A stretch of DNA of 64,000 nt from Litorivivens sp041624475. GTDB lineage: Bacteria; Pseudomonadota; Gammaproteobacteria; Pseudomonadales; Spongiibacteraceae. The DNA is taken from NCBI RefSeq assembly GCF_041624475.1, contig NZ_JBFJUX010000008.1:1-64000 (forward strand). Direction: 5' to 3'. Positions 50,969-60,919 of the stretch are shown piece by piece; the first letter of the stretch is position 1; the number at the start of each line of letters is the position of its first letter. Below the pieces are notes generated by a model. That model was not told the origin of the DNA. It saw nothing but the letters and a program-made list of their open reading frames with translations, and made no database searches. The position numbers were made by a program, and so were the translations under genes.

Positions 50969-52027
50969 ATGGCTTATAGCGTCATTCAGTGGGCTACCGG
51001 TGGTATTGGCCGCGCTGCCATTCAGGGCATCAGCGAGCATCCGGATCTGGAGCTGGTCGGATGCTGGGTTCACAGTGAGAGCAAGGTAGGGCGCGATGCG
51101 GGTGAGTTGGCAGGCATCGCACCGCTGGGCGTGAAGGCCACCAACCGTATCGACGATATCCTGGCTATGGATGCCGACTGCGTGGTCTACGCGCCCGTCT
51201 TTCCGGTTGAGGACGAGGTGAAGCAGCTGCTGGCTTCCGGCAAAAGCGTGGTTACGCCCACCTCCTGGTTTTACCCGCCACACGATGCCAAGCGCGAAGC
51301 GCTGGAAGCCGCCTGTCAAAGGGGCCAGGCAGTACTTCATGGCACCGGCATTCATCCCGGCGGATTTACCGAGCGCTTTCCCCTCCAGTTGACATCCATG
51401 CAGCGTGCGACCACCTATGTCCGATCGGAAGAGTTTTCCGATATTCGCACCTACGGTGCGCCGGATGTTGTGGGCGAGATGATGCTGTTTGGCACAACTC
51501 CGGAAGATGCGCTGGCCAGCCCCATGGCCGGTTTTCTCAGCCTGGGCTTTTACCAGTCCATCAATATGGTTGCGGACGAGTTGGGCATTGCGCTGGATTC
51601 TCTTAACACCCTGCACGAGGTGGCTACGGCTACCCGGCCGATAGATTCTCCGATTGGTGTTATTGAGCCGGGTTTCGTGGCGGCCCAGCGTTTTACCTGG
51701 CAGGGTCTGGTGGATGGCAAGCCGGTTATTGAGGCCATAGTGAACTGGTTAATGGGTGAGGAACACTTCTCCAAGCCCTGGGATTTTGGGCCGGAAGGGC
51801 CGCGTTATGAAGTGGTGGTCAAAGGCGACCCGGATCTGAAAGCGGTGTATCACGGCATGCATCCCACCTCAATCGAGGCAGGGCTGGCACGCAATGAGGG
51901 CATTGTGGTTACCGCTATGCATTGCGTAAACAGTATTCCCTACGTATGCGCAGCCGAACCCGGGGTACGCAGCTATCTTGATCTGCCGATGATCTGCGGG
52001 CGGGCTGCACCTTCGCTGCTGGCTTGA
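50969..52027 (+). CDS. NAD(P)-dependent oxidoreductase, dihydrodipicolinate reductase/2,4-diaminopentanoate dehydrogenase-like
   Basis: 352 residues. N-terminal Rossmann motif WATGGIGRAAIQGI and the LVGCWVHSESKVGRDAGELAG continuation are those of the DapB-like N-domain shared by amine dehydrogenases. The C-terminal part is a substrate domain with His/Trp conserved patches (GTGIHPGGF). Substrate unknown; no lysine-biosynthesis context. SD CAGGAGCAGG at the right distance. Lies 103 bp after the receptor gene and 61 bp before the HAD gene. Confidence 0.8.
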   Translation: MAYSVIQWATGGIGRAAIQGISEHPDLELVGCWVHSESKVGRDAGELAGIAPLGVKATNRIDDILAMDADCVVYAPVFPVEDEVKQLLASGKSVVTPTSWFYPPHDAKREALEAACQRGQAVLHGTGIHPGGFTERFPLQLTSMQRATTYVRSEEFSDIRTYGAPDVVGEMMLFGTTPEDALASPMAGFLSLGFYQSINMVADELGIALDSLNTLHEVATATRPIDSPIGVIEPGFVAAQRFTWQGLVDGKPVIEAIVNWLMGEEHFSKPWDFGPEGPRYEVVVKGDPDLKAVYHGMHPTSIEAGLARNEGIVVTAMHCVNSIPYVCAAEPGVRSYLDLPMICGRAAPSLLA

Positions 52028-52088
52028 ACGCTCGCAGTTGGCCGGATAACTGCTAGGATTGAGGCGACGTCTTGTCGCGCGAGGACCT

Positions 52089-53732
52089 ATGACACTGCCC
52101 CGTCTTATCCTGTTTGACTGGCATGGCACTCTGGTAGATACCGCCGATGCCATGTTCAGCGCCATGGCGGATATGCTGCCGCTGCTGGAGGAGTTAGGGC
52201 TGGTCAAGGCCCTGCTGCCGGAGTCCGAGTGTGTCAACGAGGCCGATGCCCGGCTGGTGCGCTACATTCGCATCTTCCGGCGTCTGCACCCGCGCATCCT
52301 AGCCGAGCGCCGGGTTTCGCGGACGGAAATCTTTAACGCGATTTTTGGTGACAACCGCGCCGCCAAACGTACCGCGCACGCTGCCTACAATCGCTGCTAC
52401 CAAAATCACTTCGGCAAGGTAAAACCCTTTCAGGACGGAATTTACGAGTACCTGAGCGCGCTCAAGGCGGCGGGTATCCGGCTGGGCGTGGCCACTAATC
52501 GCAGCCGTCAGTTTCTGGACTATGAATTGCAGACGGTCGATGGCGGGCGCTGGCAGGCGCTGTTCGATACCACGGTCTGCGCCGACGATGTCAGTGAATA
52601 CAAACCGGAACCGGAGATGTTGCAGCGAGCTCTGGCCGATATCGGTGAGCTTGCCGGGGATCACGTCTGGTATGTGGCGGACAGCATGGTGGATATGCAG
52701 GCCGCGAGAAACGCCGGCATTGCCGGGGTGTTCTACAACGGCGGCTTCTGGGAAGTGCCCGCTCTGCGCCTTGCCTTCAGCGGCTATAAACCCCGTGCGG
52801 TTATCGCCAGCTTTGAGGAGCTGTTTGACATTCTCGCCGGCGAAAACCCTGCCGTGATTGACGGGGTTCGACCGCCGCCTTTTCCGTCACCACAACCGCC
52901 GCCGCCCCGTATCGAACCGGACTGGCATCCGGCGGTGGCGCGCCTTCTCGCACCGGATGTGGTGCTTTTCGACTGGCACGCAACCCTCGTCGATACGTTG
53001 GACGCTATGTACCACGCGGTAGACGACATGCTCCCTGAGCTGGCCAGCCTGGGCCTGACGGGACGACTGGTGCGCCCGGAGGACAGCCGCTCGCCGGAAG
53101 ATGCAAAGCTGGTTGAATACGTGCAAAGCTACAATCGTCTGCACCCCAAGGTTCGCGCCGACCGAAAGATTTCGCGCACCGATATTTTCGAGGTCCTGTT
53201 CGGGCGCGATGAGGAGGCCAAGCGCATCGCCCATCGGGCATTCAATAGTCACTACCGGAATCACTATGGCGAAGTAGAGCCCTTTGAACCCAAGGTGCGG
53301 GCCATGCTGGAAGGTTTGCGCAAACTACCGCTGAAGGTGGGGGTTATCACCAACCGCGACCGAGAGTTTTTTGAGCACGAGCTGGCTTCAGTGGAAGGCA
53401 GCGGCTGGGCGGAGCTGTTTGATGCGGATGTGTGTGGAGACGATACGCCTCTGCGCAAACCCCATCCGGATCAGCTGCTGTTGGCCGCAGAAAAGGTCGG
53501 CGCGGAACCCGGGCGCAGGGTCTGGTATGTGGGTGACAGCACCACGGATATTGTGGCGGCCAAGCGTGCGGGCATGACCGCCGTATTTTTCAACGGCGCT
53601 CTGTGGGATTTACCCTGGCTGCAAAAGATTTTTCCCGGTACCGAGGCCCACCCTCATAAGCCCGATGTGGTGGTTAATGACTTCTCAGAGTTCTGGGCTT
53701 TGGTGCTCGCCTGTGAGCGTCACCGAAAATAA
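52089..53732 (+). CDS. Tandem HAD-superfamily protein with D-x-H motif I in both domains
   Basis: 547 residues from ATG 52089 (CGAGGA upstream). Two homologous HAD domains (~1-260 and ~285-547) are joined by a Pro-rich linker (FPSPQPPPP near 265-275). In each, motif I reads D-W-H (FDW-H-GTLVDT at Asp10; Asp295 and His297 in the second), so the usual second Asp acid/base is His. Other motifs are kept: T in TNRS/TNRD, Lys in EYKPEP / RKPHP, and Asp pairs VADSMVD / VGDSTTD. Both carry a similar cap segment (NHFGKVKPF / NHYGEVEPF). It looks like a phosphatase-like enzyme made by duplication, with altered chemistry. Its stop overlaps the convergent EthD-like gene by 13 bp. Confidence 0.82.
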   Translation: MTLPRLILFDWHGTLVDTADAMFSAMADMLPLLEELGLVKALLPESECVNEADARLVRYIRIFRRLHPRILAERRVSRTEIFNAIFGDNRAAKRTAHAAYNRCYQNHFGKVKPFQDGIYEYLSALKAAGIRLGVATNRSRQFLDYELQTVDGGRWQALFDTTVCADDVSEYKPEPEMLQRALADIGELAGDHVWYVADSMVDMQAARNAGIAGVFYNGGFWEVPALRLAFSGYKPRAVIASFEELFDILAGENPAVIDGVRPPPFPSPQPPPPRIEPDWHPAVARLLAPDVVLFDWHATLVDTLDAMYHAVDDMLPELASLGLTGRLVRPEDSRSPEDAKLVEYVQSYNRLHPKVRADRKISRTDIFEVLFGRDEEAKRIAHRAFNSHYRNHYGEVEPFEPKVRAMLEGLRKLPLKVGVITNRDREFFEHELASVEGSGWAELFDADVCGDDTPLRKPHPDQLLLAAEKVGAEPGRRVWYVGDSTTDIVAAKRAGMTAVFFNGALWDLPWLQKIFPGTEAHPHKPDVVVNDFSEFWALVLACERHRK

Positions 53733-54397
53733 TATTCGCTCATGGGGCCAGTCACCATCGTGTTGAAATCACAAAAGCCCGGTAATTCCTCGTACATCTG
53801 CTGAACAATGGCCGGGTCGCCAAAGTAGCGATCCTCATCAGTGAAATCTTCCAGCGTTCTGAAGTGCTCCAGCACCAACGCCCGATAGGGTGGGGCCTTT
53901 TCTGTCAGCGGCCGGGCCACAGCATTGCGAACGTAGGACCAGCGATCCGGGTGAAGTTTAAAGGACAGCTCAGTGTGTTCGGTCCAGTTGCGGTAGAAAT
54001 CTGCCTCAGACACCGCGTCCGGTTTGCCGTGAGCCGTAAACTGGGTAACGCCTGGACGGCGTTCGCCTTCGGCCCAGCGGTCGGCGCAGGGCTGCGGGAC
54101 AGATTCTGTCACCAGATAGCCGTGTATCGTGCAACCGGTTTGGGCCAGCACGCTCAGGTAGTCTTTGTGTCGATCCACCGTGGCGGTCCAGAGCGAGACC
54201 GCGGCGCCCAGATCGCTCCAGGGGCCGGCGATACGCTGGGGGGCTACATTAGACACATCGCTGTCCATATTGGCGATGTTGATGGTGATCTCGCTGGCCT
54301 GTGAGCCGCGAAGGCCATCCAGCCCATCGTTCAGGAGAGTGTGCTTTAGCGTACCGGGCGTTGCAGCGCGATCCAGTAGATATATCAGTTTTTCCAT
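53720..54397 (-). CDS. EthD-like dimeric alpha/beta-barrel protein
   Basis: 225 residues. The C-terminal half carries the EthD-type pattern (ADFYRNWTEHTELSFKLHP, then WSYVRNAVARPL and EDRYFGDPAIVQQMYEEL). The N-terminal half may be a second, diverged copy of the same fold. EthD domains accompany cytochrome P450-type or other oxygenases and degrade aromatic or polyketide-like compounds, but no such partner is adjacent. ATG 54397 is in context with the downstream receptor gene on the same strand (137-bp gap). Confidence 0.65.
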   Translation of the reverse strand: MEKLIYLLDRAATPGTLKHTLLNDGLDGLRGSQASEITINIANMDSDVSNVAPQRIAGPWSDLGAAVSLWTATVDRHKDYLSVLAQTGCTIHGYLVTESVPQPCADRWAEGERRPGVTQFTAHGKPDAVSEADFYRNWTEHTELSFKLHPDRWSYVRNAVARPLTEKAPPYRALVLEHFRTLEDFTDEDRYFGDPAIVQQMYEELPGFCDFNTMVTGPMSEYYFR

Positions 54398-54533
54398 GGG
54401 CGTACCTAGTGTAGTGCCATAGCACTACCGTAGGTGAATTTCCGATGCCCTGCCATGACAGTCGCGTAAAGTTCTATACAGGCATGACGACTGAATTCTG
54501 ATACTCCGGTGACTAGGCATTGCCTCGCGGGAG

Positions 54534-57038
54534 TTAACGCCATTCGTACTTGAGTTCGAGCCCGCCGTGAATGGACTTGCCGCGGGTCAGCGAGTTACTG
54601 CCAAAGCCCGAATAGGTCGCTGAGCCGGAGGCAACATACTCCTCGTCGGTCAGATTGTTCACAAACAGCGATACCTGCAGTGAGTAGTCTTCAAAGGGAA
54701 TCCAGCTGGCGCGCGCCGTATACACACTGAAGCTGTCTGTGGTGGCGCGGTCACGAAACATCGGCAGACCTGCGGCGGCGTCATTGCCCAGAAACTGTCC
54801 GGCCCGGGTGTTGCGTGCCAGCATCAAGCTGAAGTTACCCGCGGCCGTATCGATGTTGTAGCGCGCCGACAGGCTGTAGACGTAGTCCGGAATATAGGGG
54901 AAGGGCTCACTGCTGCGATCGACCGGGCGTGGCTGTGCGCTAACCGGGTCCAGAATTTCGTCATCGTACTCCAGGAATTCGGCATCGATGTAGTTACCGC
55001 TGGCGCGCAGTATCCAGTTGGCGCTGGGCAGCCAGGTCAGCTCAAATTCCACGCCGCGCATTTTCGCTAGGCCTGCGTTATTGGTGCTGACTTCAGGCGC
55101 ACCCAGCGAGGAAAGCTTGGTCACCAGTATCTGGATATCCTTATAGTCGGAGTTGTAGGCGGCGACATTCAGGCGCAGGCTGCGCTGCAGGGCATCGAGC
55201 TTGAAACCTACTTCAGTGCTGATTACAAACTCGGGTTCAAAGGTTCCTATGCCCGAGGTCAGGGAATTGAAGCCGCCGGATTTAAAGCCCTCACTGACCG
55301 TAATATAGGTCAGCAGTCCATCGATATGTTTAAACGGGTATTGCTCCGCCACATCCCAGGAAAGGCTCATCATGGGCGAGAGACGTTCGAAATCCACCTC
55401 GCCAGACCGCGGAGTGCCCCGGCTGATCGGAATGAAATCGCCTTCCAGTTGGTTGAACTGGGTTTCGGTCATCACGGTGATGGGCACGTTGCCGGTGGTC
55501 GGATCGCCGGGGATGGTGATCACGCCGCCGCCGGACGGGATCAGCGGCCCCTGAAAGTTCTCCAGCTTAATCTCGCGCTTTTCATAGGAGTAGCGCAGAC
55601 CACCGGTCAGGTGCACGGTGTCGAGAATATCGTAAATCACCTGTGAAAAGGCGGCATAGGAGGTATTGTCGTAGGAGGCTACATTGCTGTCCACCAGGCC
55701 GCGAACATACAGACAGTCTTCGCCGGTAATGGTGCCGGCGCAAAAGTCGTTGGGGCTGGGTAGCCCGGGCAGGCGTTCAAAGCCGACCCAGCCTTCGGGC
55801 GTCAGCATCTGACCGGCCAATTGCTTGTCGAGGCTCTCCTTTGAACCGAAAATACCCACGGTGTACTGGAGGCGATTGTCCAGGGCCAGCCCCGACAGCT
55901 GAAATTCCTGGCCGATGGTATAGCGACTGCCATCCTCGTCATAGACGCCTTGGTCTTCAAGCAACTGCTTGTTGTAGCTCACATTACGCACGATCAGCAG
56001 GTCAGTCGCATCGATATCAAAATCGGTGCGGTTATCGCCTTTCAGGGCATAAGACGAAATGCTTTTGAATTCGGCAAAGCCCAGATCCCAGTCCAGCGTC
56101 GCACCTAAAAGGACATCCTCGGATTTAAAGCGCAGCCCGAAATCTTCTGACTGAACCTTTTCTTCACTGAATAGCGGCTCTACCCGCTTACAGGCTTCAA
56201 GATAAGCCTCCTCGCGCCCTGGCGCGCGTGCGTAGCTGAGGGATGAGGTGTCGGTGACAAATTCACAGTTGTAGGGCGGGATCTGTTCATCCTGTTTGTT
56301 GGCATAGAGCAGGGTTTTGAGGCGCGCGTCGGGGGAGATTTCCCACAGCACCTGCAGTGCCGCAATCAGGCGGTCGTCGTCGCCGAACTCCCGGCCAGAG
56401 TCGATGTCCTCGGCGTAGCCGTCGGATTGAATGGAACCGATGATAAGTTTGGTGAAAACGCTGTCGCTCAAGGGTGTATCCATGCTGATACTGACATTGC
56501 GTTGTCCCAGCGAATCAACTTTGCCACTGGCCGTCAGGGTAAATTCTTCAAAAGGGTCTTTGGTCGTTACCAGGATGGCACCGCCAACGCTGTTCTTGCC
56601 AAACAGGGTGCCTTGGGGACCGCGCAAAACCTGCACACTTTGAATGGTGAGTGAGTCGACCAGTTGCGTGTCATTGCGCGCCAGAAACATACCGTCCAGA
56701 TACACGGCGACACCGGGGTCGGCCTGCAGTTCGTTGATACGGTTCTGACCTACGCCGCGAATCGCGAAGGCTCCCTGCTTGCGACCCTCGCGCTGATCCA
56801 GCCCCGGTGCGATTTTCGCCAGCCCGGCGATATTATCGATATTGTTCTGGGCCATCTCTTCGGCCGACACCGCCGTGACCGCCACCGGGACGGATTGCTG
56901 GCTTTCCGAACGTTTGCGCGCGGTCACCAGTACTTCCTCCAGGGCGACGGCGGTTTTTGGTTCTGACGGTTGGGCGACAGCGGGGCAATTAAGTGACAAT
57001 ACCGCTACAGCCGTCATGACAACACGATGGTATTTCAT
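54534..57038 (-). CDS. Large TonB-dependent outer-membrane receptor
   Basis: 834 residues from ATG 57038; GGAG is placed 6-7 bp upstream, so the further-upstream TTG is not needed. Signal peptide to AVAQ (~residue 22), TonB box LEEVLVTARK, plug with VQVLRGPQGTLFGKNSVGGA, and a long barrel ending GLELKYEWR. Similar in type to the receptor at 48610. Such receptors with long extracellular loops are typical importers of bulky organics in steroid- and terpene-degrading marine bacteria; the ligand here is unknown. Confidence 0.92.
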   Translation of the reverse strand: MKYHRVVMTAVAVLSLNCPAVAQPSEPKTAVALEEVLVTARKRSESQQSVPVAVTAVSAEEMAQNNIDNIAGLAKIAPGLDQREGRKQGAFAIRGVGQNRINELQADPGVAVYLDGMFLARNDTQLVDSLTIQSVQVLRGPQGTLFGKNSVGGAILVTTKDPFEEFTLTASGKVDSLGQRNVSISMDTPLSDSVFTKLIIGSIQSDGYAEDIDSGREFGDDDRLIAALQVLWEISPDARLKTLLYANKQDEQIPPYNCEFVTDTSSLSYARAPGREEAYLEACKRVEPLFSEEKVQSEDFGLRFKSEDVLLGATLDWDLGFAEFKSISSYALKGDNRTDFDIDATDLLIVRNVSYNKQLLEDQGVYDEDGSRYTIGQEFQLSGLALDNRLQYTVGIFGSKESLDKQLAGQMLTPEGWVGFERLPGLPSPNDFCAGTITGEDCLYVRGLVDSNVASYDNTSYAAFSQVIYDILDTVHLTGGLRYSYEKREIKLENFQGPLIPSGGGVITIPGDPTTGNVPITVMTETQFNQLEGDFIPISRGTPRSGEVDFERLSPMMSLSWDVAEQYPFKHIDGLLTYITVSEGFKSGGFNSLTSGIGTFEPEFVISTEVGFKLDALQRSLRLNVAAYNSDYKDIQILVTKLSSLGAPEVSTNNAGLAKMRGVEFELTWLPSANWILRASGNYIDAEFLEYDDEILDPVSAQPRPVDRSSEPFPYIPDYVYSLSARYNIDTAAGNFSLMLARNTRAGQFLGNDAAAGLPMFRDRATTDSFSVYTARASWIPFEDYSLQVSLFVNNLTDEEYVASGSATYSGFGSNSLTRGKSIHGGLELKYEWR

Positions 57039-57322
57039 TTCTGACTCCAAGGGGCGGCCTTCTATTTGTCTACCGCCTGATTTTTATTGTGTGTTGATTG
57101 TGCGACAAACTGAAGGCGAGCGGCAAGTCTGTGCCAATATGAAGGTGTTGGCGCTGGTCATCTTGAGCCGCGGTTTAATTAATCGGGCTCGTCCTGTTTT
57201 ATGTCTGGCACTTGAAACACCAGAGCGGTGAGTAATACTTGTGTTTATTGTATTACCGCTAGAGTTCGTGACTTTTAGAGCTTGCCGGTGCGGGGTTGTG
57301 GAATCTTCATTACAATGGCGCG

Positions 57323-57949
57323 ATGACTGACATCCTGTCCCCACATCGCGAATCCCTGCTGGCCTGTCCCGATTGCGACCTGCTGTTGCAGGTTGATGCT
57401 GTGCCGTTGGACCGCGAATGCCACTGTCCGCGCTGTGATGCACTAGTGAAGGAAGGGGGGCGTTACGCCATTGATTTGCACCTTGCGGCGGCTCTCAGCG
57501 GATTGGCGCTGTTTGTACCGGCAGTTACTGCCCCCGTGCTCCGCTTTACCATGGTCGGACAGTGGGGCAGTAATTCGCTGCTCGGTGGCGTTTGGCACCT
57601 CTGGACTCAAGGTGAACAGGTACTCTCGCTGCTGGTACTACTGTGTTCCGTGGTCGCTCCGTTCTTTCATCTTCTGCTCAGCTTCGGCATTGCGCTCACT
57701 CTTCGATTATCCCGATTGCCCAACAATTTTCCTGCCTGGTTGAAGTGGCATCGTCATATGCAGGGCTGGAGCATGTTGGAAGTTTATGCGCTGGGGATTA
57801 TTGTGGCCTACGTTAAAATGCTGGACGACGGTGAGGTGTTCGTCGGTATTGGGACCTATTGTGTTGCGGGTGTTCTGCTGGCGCTGATCCTTTGCAACCA
57901 GTACTTTCGCGAAGACATCGCCTGGTGGCGGTGGGAGCAACGGGTATGA
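57323..57949 (+). CDS. PqiA/LetA-type membrane protein, N-terminal half-unit
   Basis: 208 residues from ATG 57323. Cytosolic zinc-ribbon Cys pairs (CPDC and CPRC) precede four hydrophobic segments (~55-75, ~95-115, ~150-170, ~175-195). This is one half of the usual two-domain PqiA/LetA protein, carried on its own gene. The next gene, overlapping by ATGA, is the other half, so they probably form a heterodimeric channel-like complex for phospholipid transport with the MCE protein. Confidence 0.85.
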   Translation: MTDILSPHRESLLACPDCDLLLQVDAVPLDRECHCPRCDALVKEGGRYAIDLHLAAALSGLALFVPAVTAPVLRFTMVGQWGSNSLLGGVWHLWTQGEQVLSLLVLLCSVVAPFFHLLLSFGIALTLRLSRLPNNFPAWLKWHRHMQGWSMLEVYALGIIVAYVKMLDDGEVFVGIGTYCVAGVLLALILCNQYFREDIAWWRWEQRV

Positions 57950-58566
57950 GTCGCACCGCTCGTGAGCAAGGTCTGGCGCGTTGTTTGAGTTGCGCCAAGC
58001 TATGCCGGTTGCCGACGCCCCAGCGGGGCGGGACTTACTGTTGCCCGCGCTGCGAAAGCCCGATTTCCTTTCGTCAGTCGGCAAGTCTGAGTTACAGCTG
58101 GGCACTGACCTTGGCCGCTCTTGCCCTGCTGGTGCCCGCGAATATGTTGCCCATTCTCACCGTGGTGAGTTTCGGTCAAGGTGACCCGGATACGATCATG
58201 TCCGGTGTTATCAAACTCTGGGACGCCGAGCTGCAGGCCATTGCCGCGGTGGTATTTATCGCCAGCGTGGCGGTGCCGGTGGCAAAGCTGGTTGTGATGT
58301 TGCTGTTGATGCTGGTGGTGCAGTTGAAGCTGCCGCTGAGCAAAGAACAGTGCACACTGCTGTATCGCTTCATTCGCTTTATCGGGCGCTGGTCCATGCT
58401 CGATCTGTTTATGATTTCCATTCTGGTCACGGTGGTGCATATGGGTAATATCGCCAACGTGGAAAGCGGCCCCGCCGCGCTGGCCTTTGGTTCCGTGGTG
58501 GTACTCACCATGCTGGCCGCCGATTATTTTGACCCTCGCTTGCTCTGGGATCTCGAACATGAATGA
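57946..58566 (+). CDS. PqiA/LetA-type membrane protein, C-terminal half-unit
   Basis: 206 residues from ATG 57946. Zinc ribbon (CLSC, CCPRC) then four membrane helices, with VPANMLPILTVVSFGQGDPDTIMSG and GRWSMLDLFMISILVT as the PqiA signature. Overlaps the previous gene (ATGA) and the MCE gene (8 bp). With its neighbour it replaces a single LetA/PqiA polypeptide; part of the operon that moves lipid between inner and outer membrane. Confidence 0.9.
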   Translation: MSRTAREQGLARCLSCAKLCRLPTPQRGGTYCCPRCESPISFRQSASLSYSWALTLAALALLVPANMLPILTVVSFGQGDPDTIMSGVIKLWDAELQAIAAVVFIASVAVPVAKLVVMLLLMLVVQLKLPLSKEQCTLLYRFIRFIGRWSMLDLFMISILVTVVHMGNIANVESGPAALAFGSVVVLTMLAADYFDPRLLWDLEHE

Positions 58567-60850
58567 CCCTTCTATTGCCTCCGCAACCACGCGGCCTCAA
58601 CGCAAATTCTCAGCGGTGTGGCTGCTGCCCCTGGTCGCCGCCGCGCTGTCGGGCTGGCTGATGTACAAGAATTTCATTGAGCACGGCCTGGTTGTTAGCG
58701 TTTCCTTTGCCAACGGCAGCGGCATTACGGTCGGTAAGACTCCGGTCATGTATCAGGGCATTGATGTTGGTCAGGTTACGGCCTTACAGCTTGATGAGGA
58801 CCTCAAGAGCGTCACTGCCACGCTGGAGTTGAGTCGACAGATTGAGCCCCTGATTCGGGAAAAAACCGAGTTTTGGCTGGTTCAACCCCAGATATCCCTG
58901 TCAGGCATATCCGGACTGGATACCCTGGTTGAAGGTAACTACATCAGTTTCAAGCCCGGGGAGGGCGAGCCCCGCGAAAATTTTACCGCCCTGTATGAGC
59001 CACCGCCGCTGGCGAGCAATGTGCCGGGCTTGCGCCTGCGCCTGCAGGCCGACGCCTTGGGCTCGCTGGCGGTCGGCGCGCCAGTGCTTTATCAGCAGAT
59101 CGCCGTGGGCGAAATTGAAGGCTATCAACTGCTCGAAGAGGGTGTTGAAATCATCGCCCGCATCGACCCGGTGCACCAGCATCTGGTGAACAGCAGCAGC
59201 CGCTTTTGGCGGCAGAGTGGCTTTAAGGTCAACGCCGGGCTGCAGGGCGTGCAGATTGATGCGGGGTCGGTGGCCAGTATTCTGGCGGGTGGTGTGACCT
59301 TTGAAACGCCGGTAAAAAATCGTCCGGGCGCAGAGCAAGATACCGAATACCGGCTTTATGAAAGCCGCGAAAAAGCGCAGGGCAGTCGCCGGGTGATGGT
59401 GCAATTCCAAAACCCCGACGGCTTGAATGTGGGCGCCAGTGTGCGGCTGCGCGGCCAGGAGATTGGCCGTGTGGAATCCTGGCGGTTCAGCGGTGAAAAT
59501 CCGGCAGAGGGGGCCGACGTCAGTCTCGAAATAAAGGCCCCCTATCACCGTTTTCTCAACGCCGATACCCAGTTCTGGCTGGTCAAACCCGAGGTGTCTG
59601 CCAGTGGCGTCAGCGGGCTGGATGCACTAATCGGTGGGCCCTATGTCAGCGTAAAGCTCTCGGCTGAGGGCGGCGAGGTGCCGGAGCGCTACACCGCACT
59701 GAGCGAACCGCCGCAGGCGCGGGTGCCGGCGCCGGGCTTGCGGATTGAGCTGCGCAGTGACGAGCTGGGTTCGGTCAGTGTGGGTAGCAAGGTTTATTAC
59801 CGCAAGATTCCCGTGGGGCAGGTGGAAACGGTCGAATTGGGTGCGCGCGGCGTCAGTGTCGGCGTCTTTATCCATGAACGCTACGCGCATCTTGTGCATC
59901 GCGAATCGATGTTCTGGAACGCCAGTGGTATCAATGTCAGCGGTGGGCTGAGTGGCATCAATATCCAGGCGGAGTCGCTGGCAACGATTGTCGCCGGTGG
60001 TATCGCCTTTCACACGCCGCAGGTGGCCAAACCCCAGGCGGCCTGGGAAGGTTTGCGCTACAAGCTGCACCCAACCTATGAAAGCACCCTGGTGGATGTG
60101 TCCCGGGAAATCAGTCTGCGTTTCAGCACCGGCAGCAGCATCACCAAGGGAACGGAAATCAAATATCAGGGCATTAAGGTGGGCGAGGTTTATGGCGTCG
60201 AGCTTGATGAGGATATGAACGGCGTTACCGTCAGTGCACGGCTGTCGCCCTCGGCCAAAGGTCTGGCTCGCGAGGGCAGCCAGTTCTGGCTGGTGAAGCC
60301 GCAATTGGGCCTGGCTGGCACCCGCAATCTGGAAACACTGGTTACCGGCACCTATATTACGGTGCGGCCCGGCAGCGGCAAAGCGCGCAACAGCTTTGTG
60401 GCCCTCGACAAGCCACCCTCATTGGAGAAACCGAAAAGTGGTCTCAACCTGGTGCTGACTGCTCCCCAGCGCGGTTCCATCAAGGAAGGCGTGCCGGTGC
60501 TCTACCGGGATGTGCCGGTCGGTGAGGTTTTTGCTTACGAGCTGTCTGCGGATGCGACTCATACTCTGATTCACATTAACATCAAACCGCGCTACGCCAA
60601 TCTGGTCAGAAAAGGCAGTAAGTTCTGGAACTCTAGCGGAGTCAATGTAGATGTGGGGCTGTTCAAAGGCGCCAATATCCGCAGTAAATCCATTGAGTCC
60701 CTGCTGGAAGGCGGCATCGCGTTTGCCACACCGGAAGAAGCCGCTGATGAGCCGGTAGTCACGCAGGGCTCGCAGTTTGCCCTGCACACCAAGGTCGATG
60801 ATCGCTGGTTGAAGTGGAGCCCCAAAATACCCTTGGTAACCGCTCCCTAG
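58559..60850 (+). CDS. PqiB/LetB-type MCE protein with six MCE domains
   Basis: 763 residues from ATG 58559. One N-terminal membrane helix (~18-38), then six MCE repeats beginning near residues 44, 157, 277, 394, 517 and 628. Each shows the pattern of beta strands with V-Y/L-x-x-x-x-V-G (for example VMYQGIDVGQV, KVYYRKIPVGQV). E. coli PqiB has three and LetB seven repeats, so this six-ring protein would be an intermediate-length periplasmic tube for phospholipids. Downstream partner of the split LetA proteins; ends at a bidirectional terminator. Confidence 0.9.
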   Translation: MNDPSIASATTRPQRKFSAVWLLPLVAAALSGWLMYKNFIEHGLVVSVSFANGSGITVGKTPVMYQGIDVGQVTALQLDEDLKSVTATLELSRQIEPLIREKTEFWLVQPQISLSGISGLDTLVEGNYISFKPGEGEPRENFTALYEPPPLASNVPGLRLRLQADALGSLAVGAPVLYQQIAVGEIEGYQLLEEGVEIIARIDPVHQHLVNSSSRFWRQSGFKVNAGLQGVQIDAGSVASILAGGVTFETPVKNRPGAEQDTEYRLYESREKAQGSRRVMVQFQNPDGLNVGASVRLRGQEIGRVESWRFSGENPAEGADVSLEIKAPYHRFLNADTQFWLVKPEVSASGVSGLDALIGGPYVSVKLSAEGGEVPERYTALSEPPQARVPAPGLRIELRSDELGSVSVGSKVYYRKIPVGQVETVELGARGVSVGVFIHERYAHLVHRESMFWNASGINVSGGLSGINIQAESLATIVAGGIAFHTPQVAKPQAAWEGLRYKLHPTYESTLVDVSREISLRFSTGSSITKGTEIKYQGIKVGEVYGVELDEDMNGVTVSARLSPSAKGLAREGSQFWLVKPQLGLAGTRNLETLVTGTYITVRPGSGKARNSFVALDKPPSLEKPKSGLNLVLTAPQRGSIKEGVPVLYRDVPVGEVFAYELSADATHTLIHINIKPRYANLVRKGSKFWNSSGVNVDVGLFKGANIRSKSIESLLEGGIAFATPEEAADEPVVTQGSQFALHTKVDDRWLKWSPKIPLVTAP

Positions 60851-60866
60851 CCCTGGCGCAGAAAAT

Positions 60867-60897
60867 AAAAAACCGGGTATTGCTCCCGGTTTTTTAT
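60867..60897. terminator. Bidirectional terminator after MCE operon
   Basis: Stem AAAACCGGG / CCCGGTTTT with a 7-nt loop, A-rich on one side and T-rich on the other, between the MCE gene and the convergent SDR gene. Confidence 0.9.
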
Positions 60898-60919
60898 TGC
60901 CTGGCAAAAGCCTGTTTTT

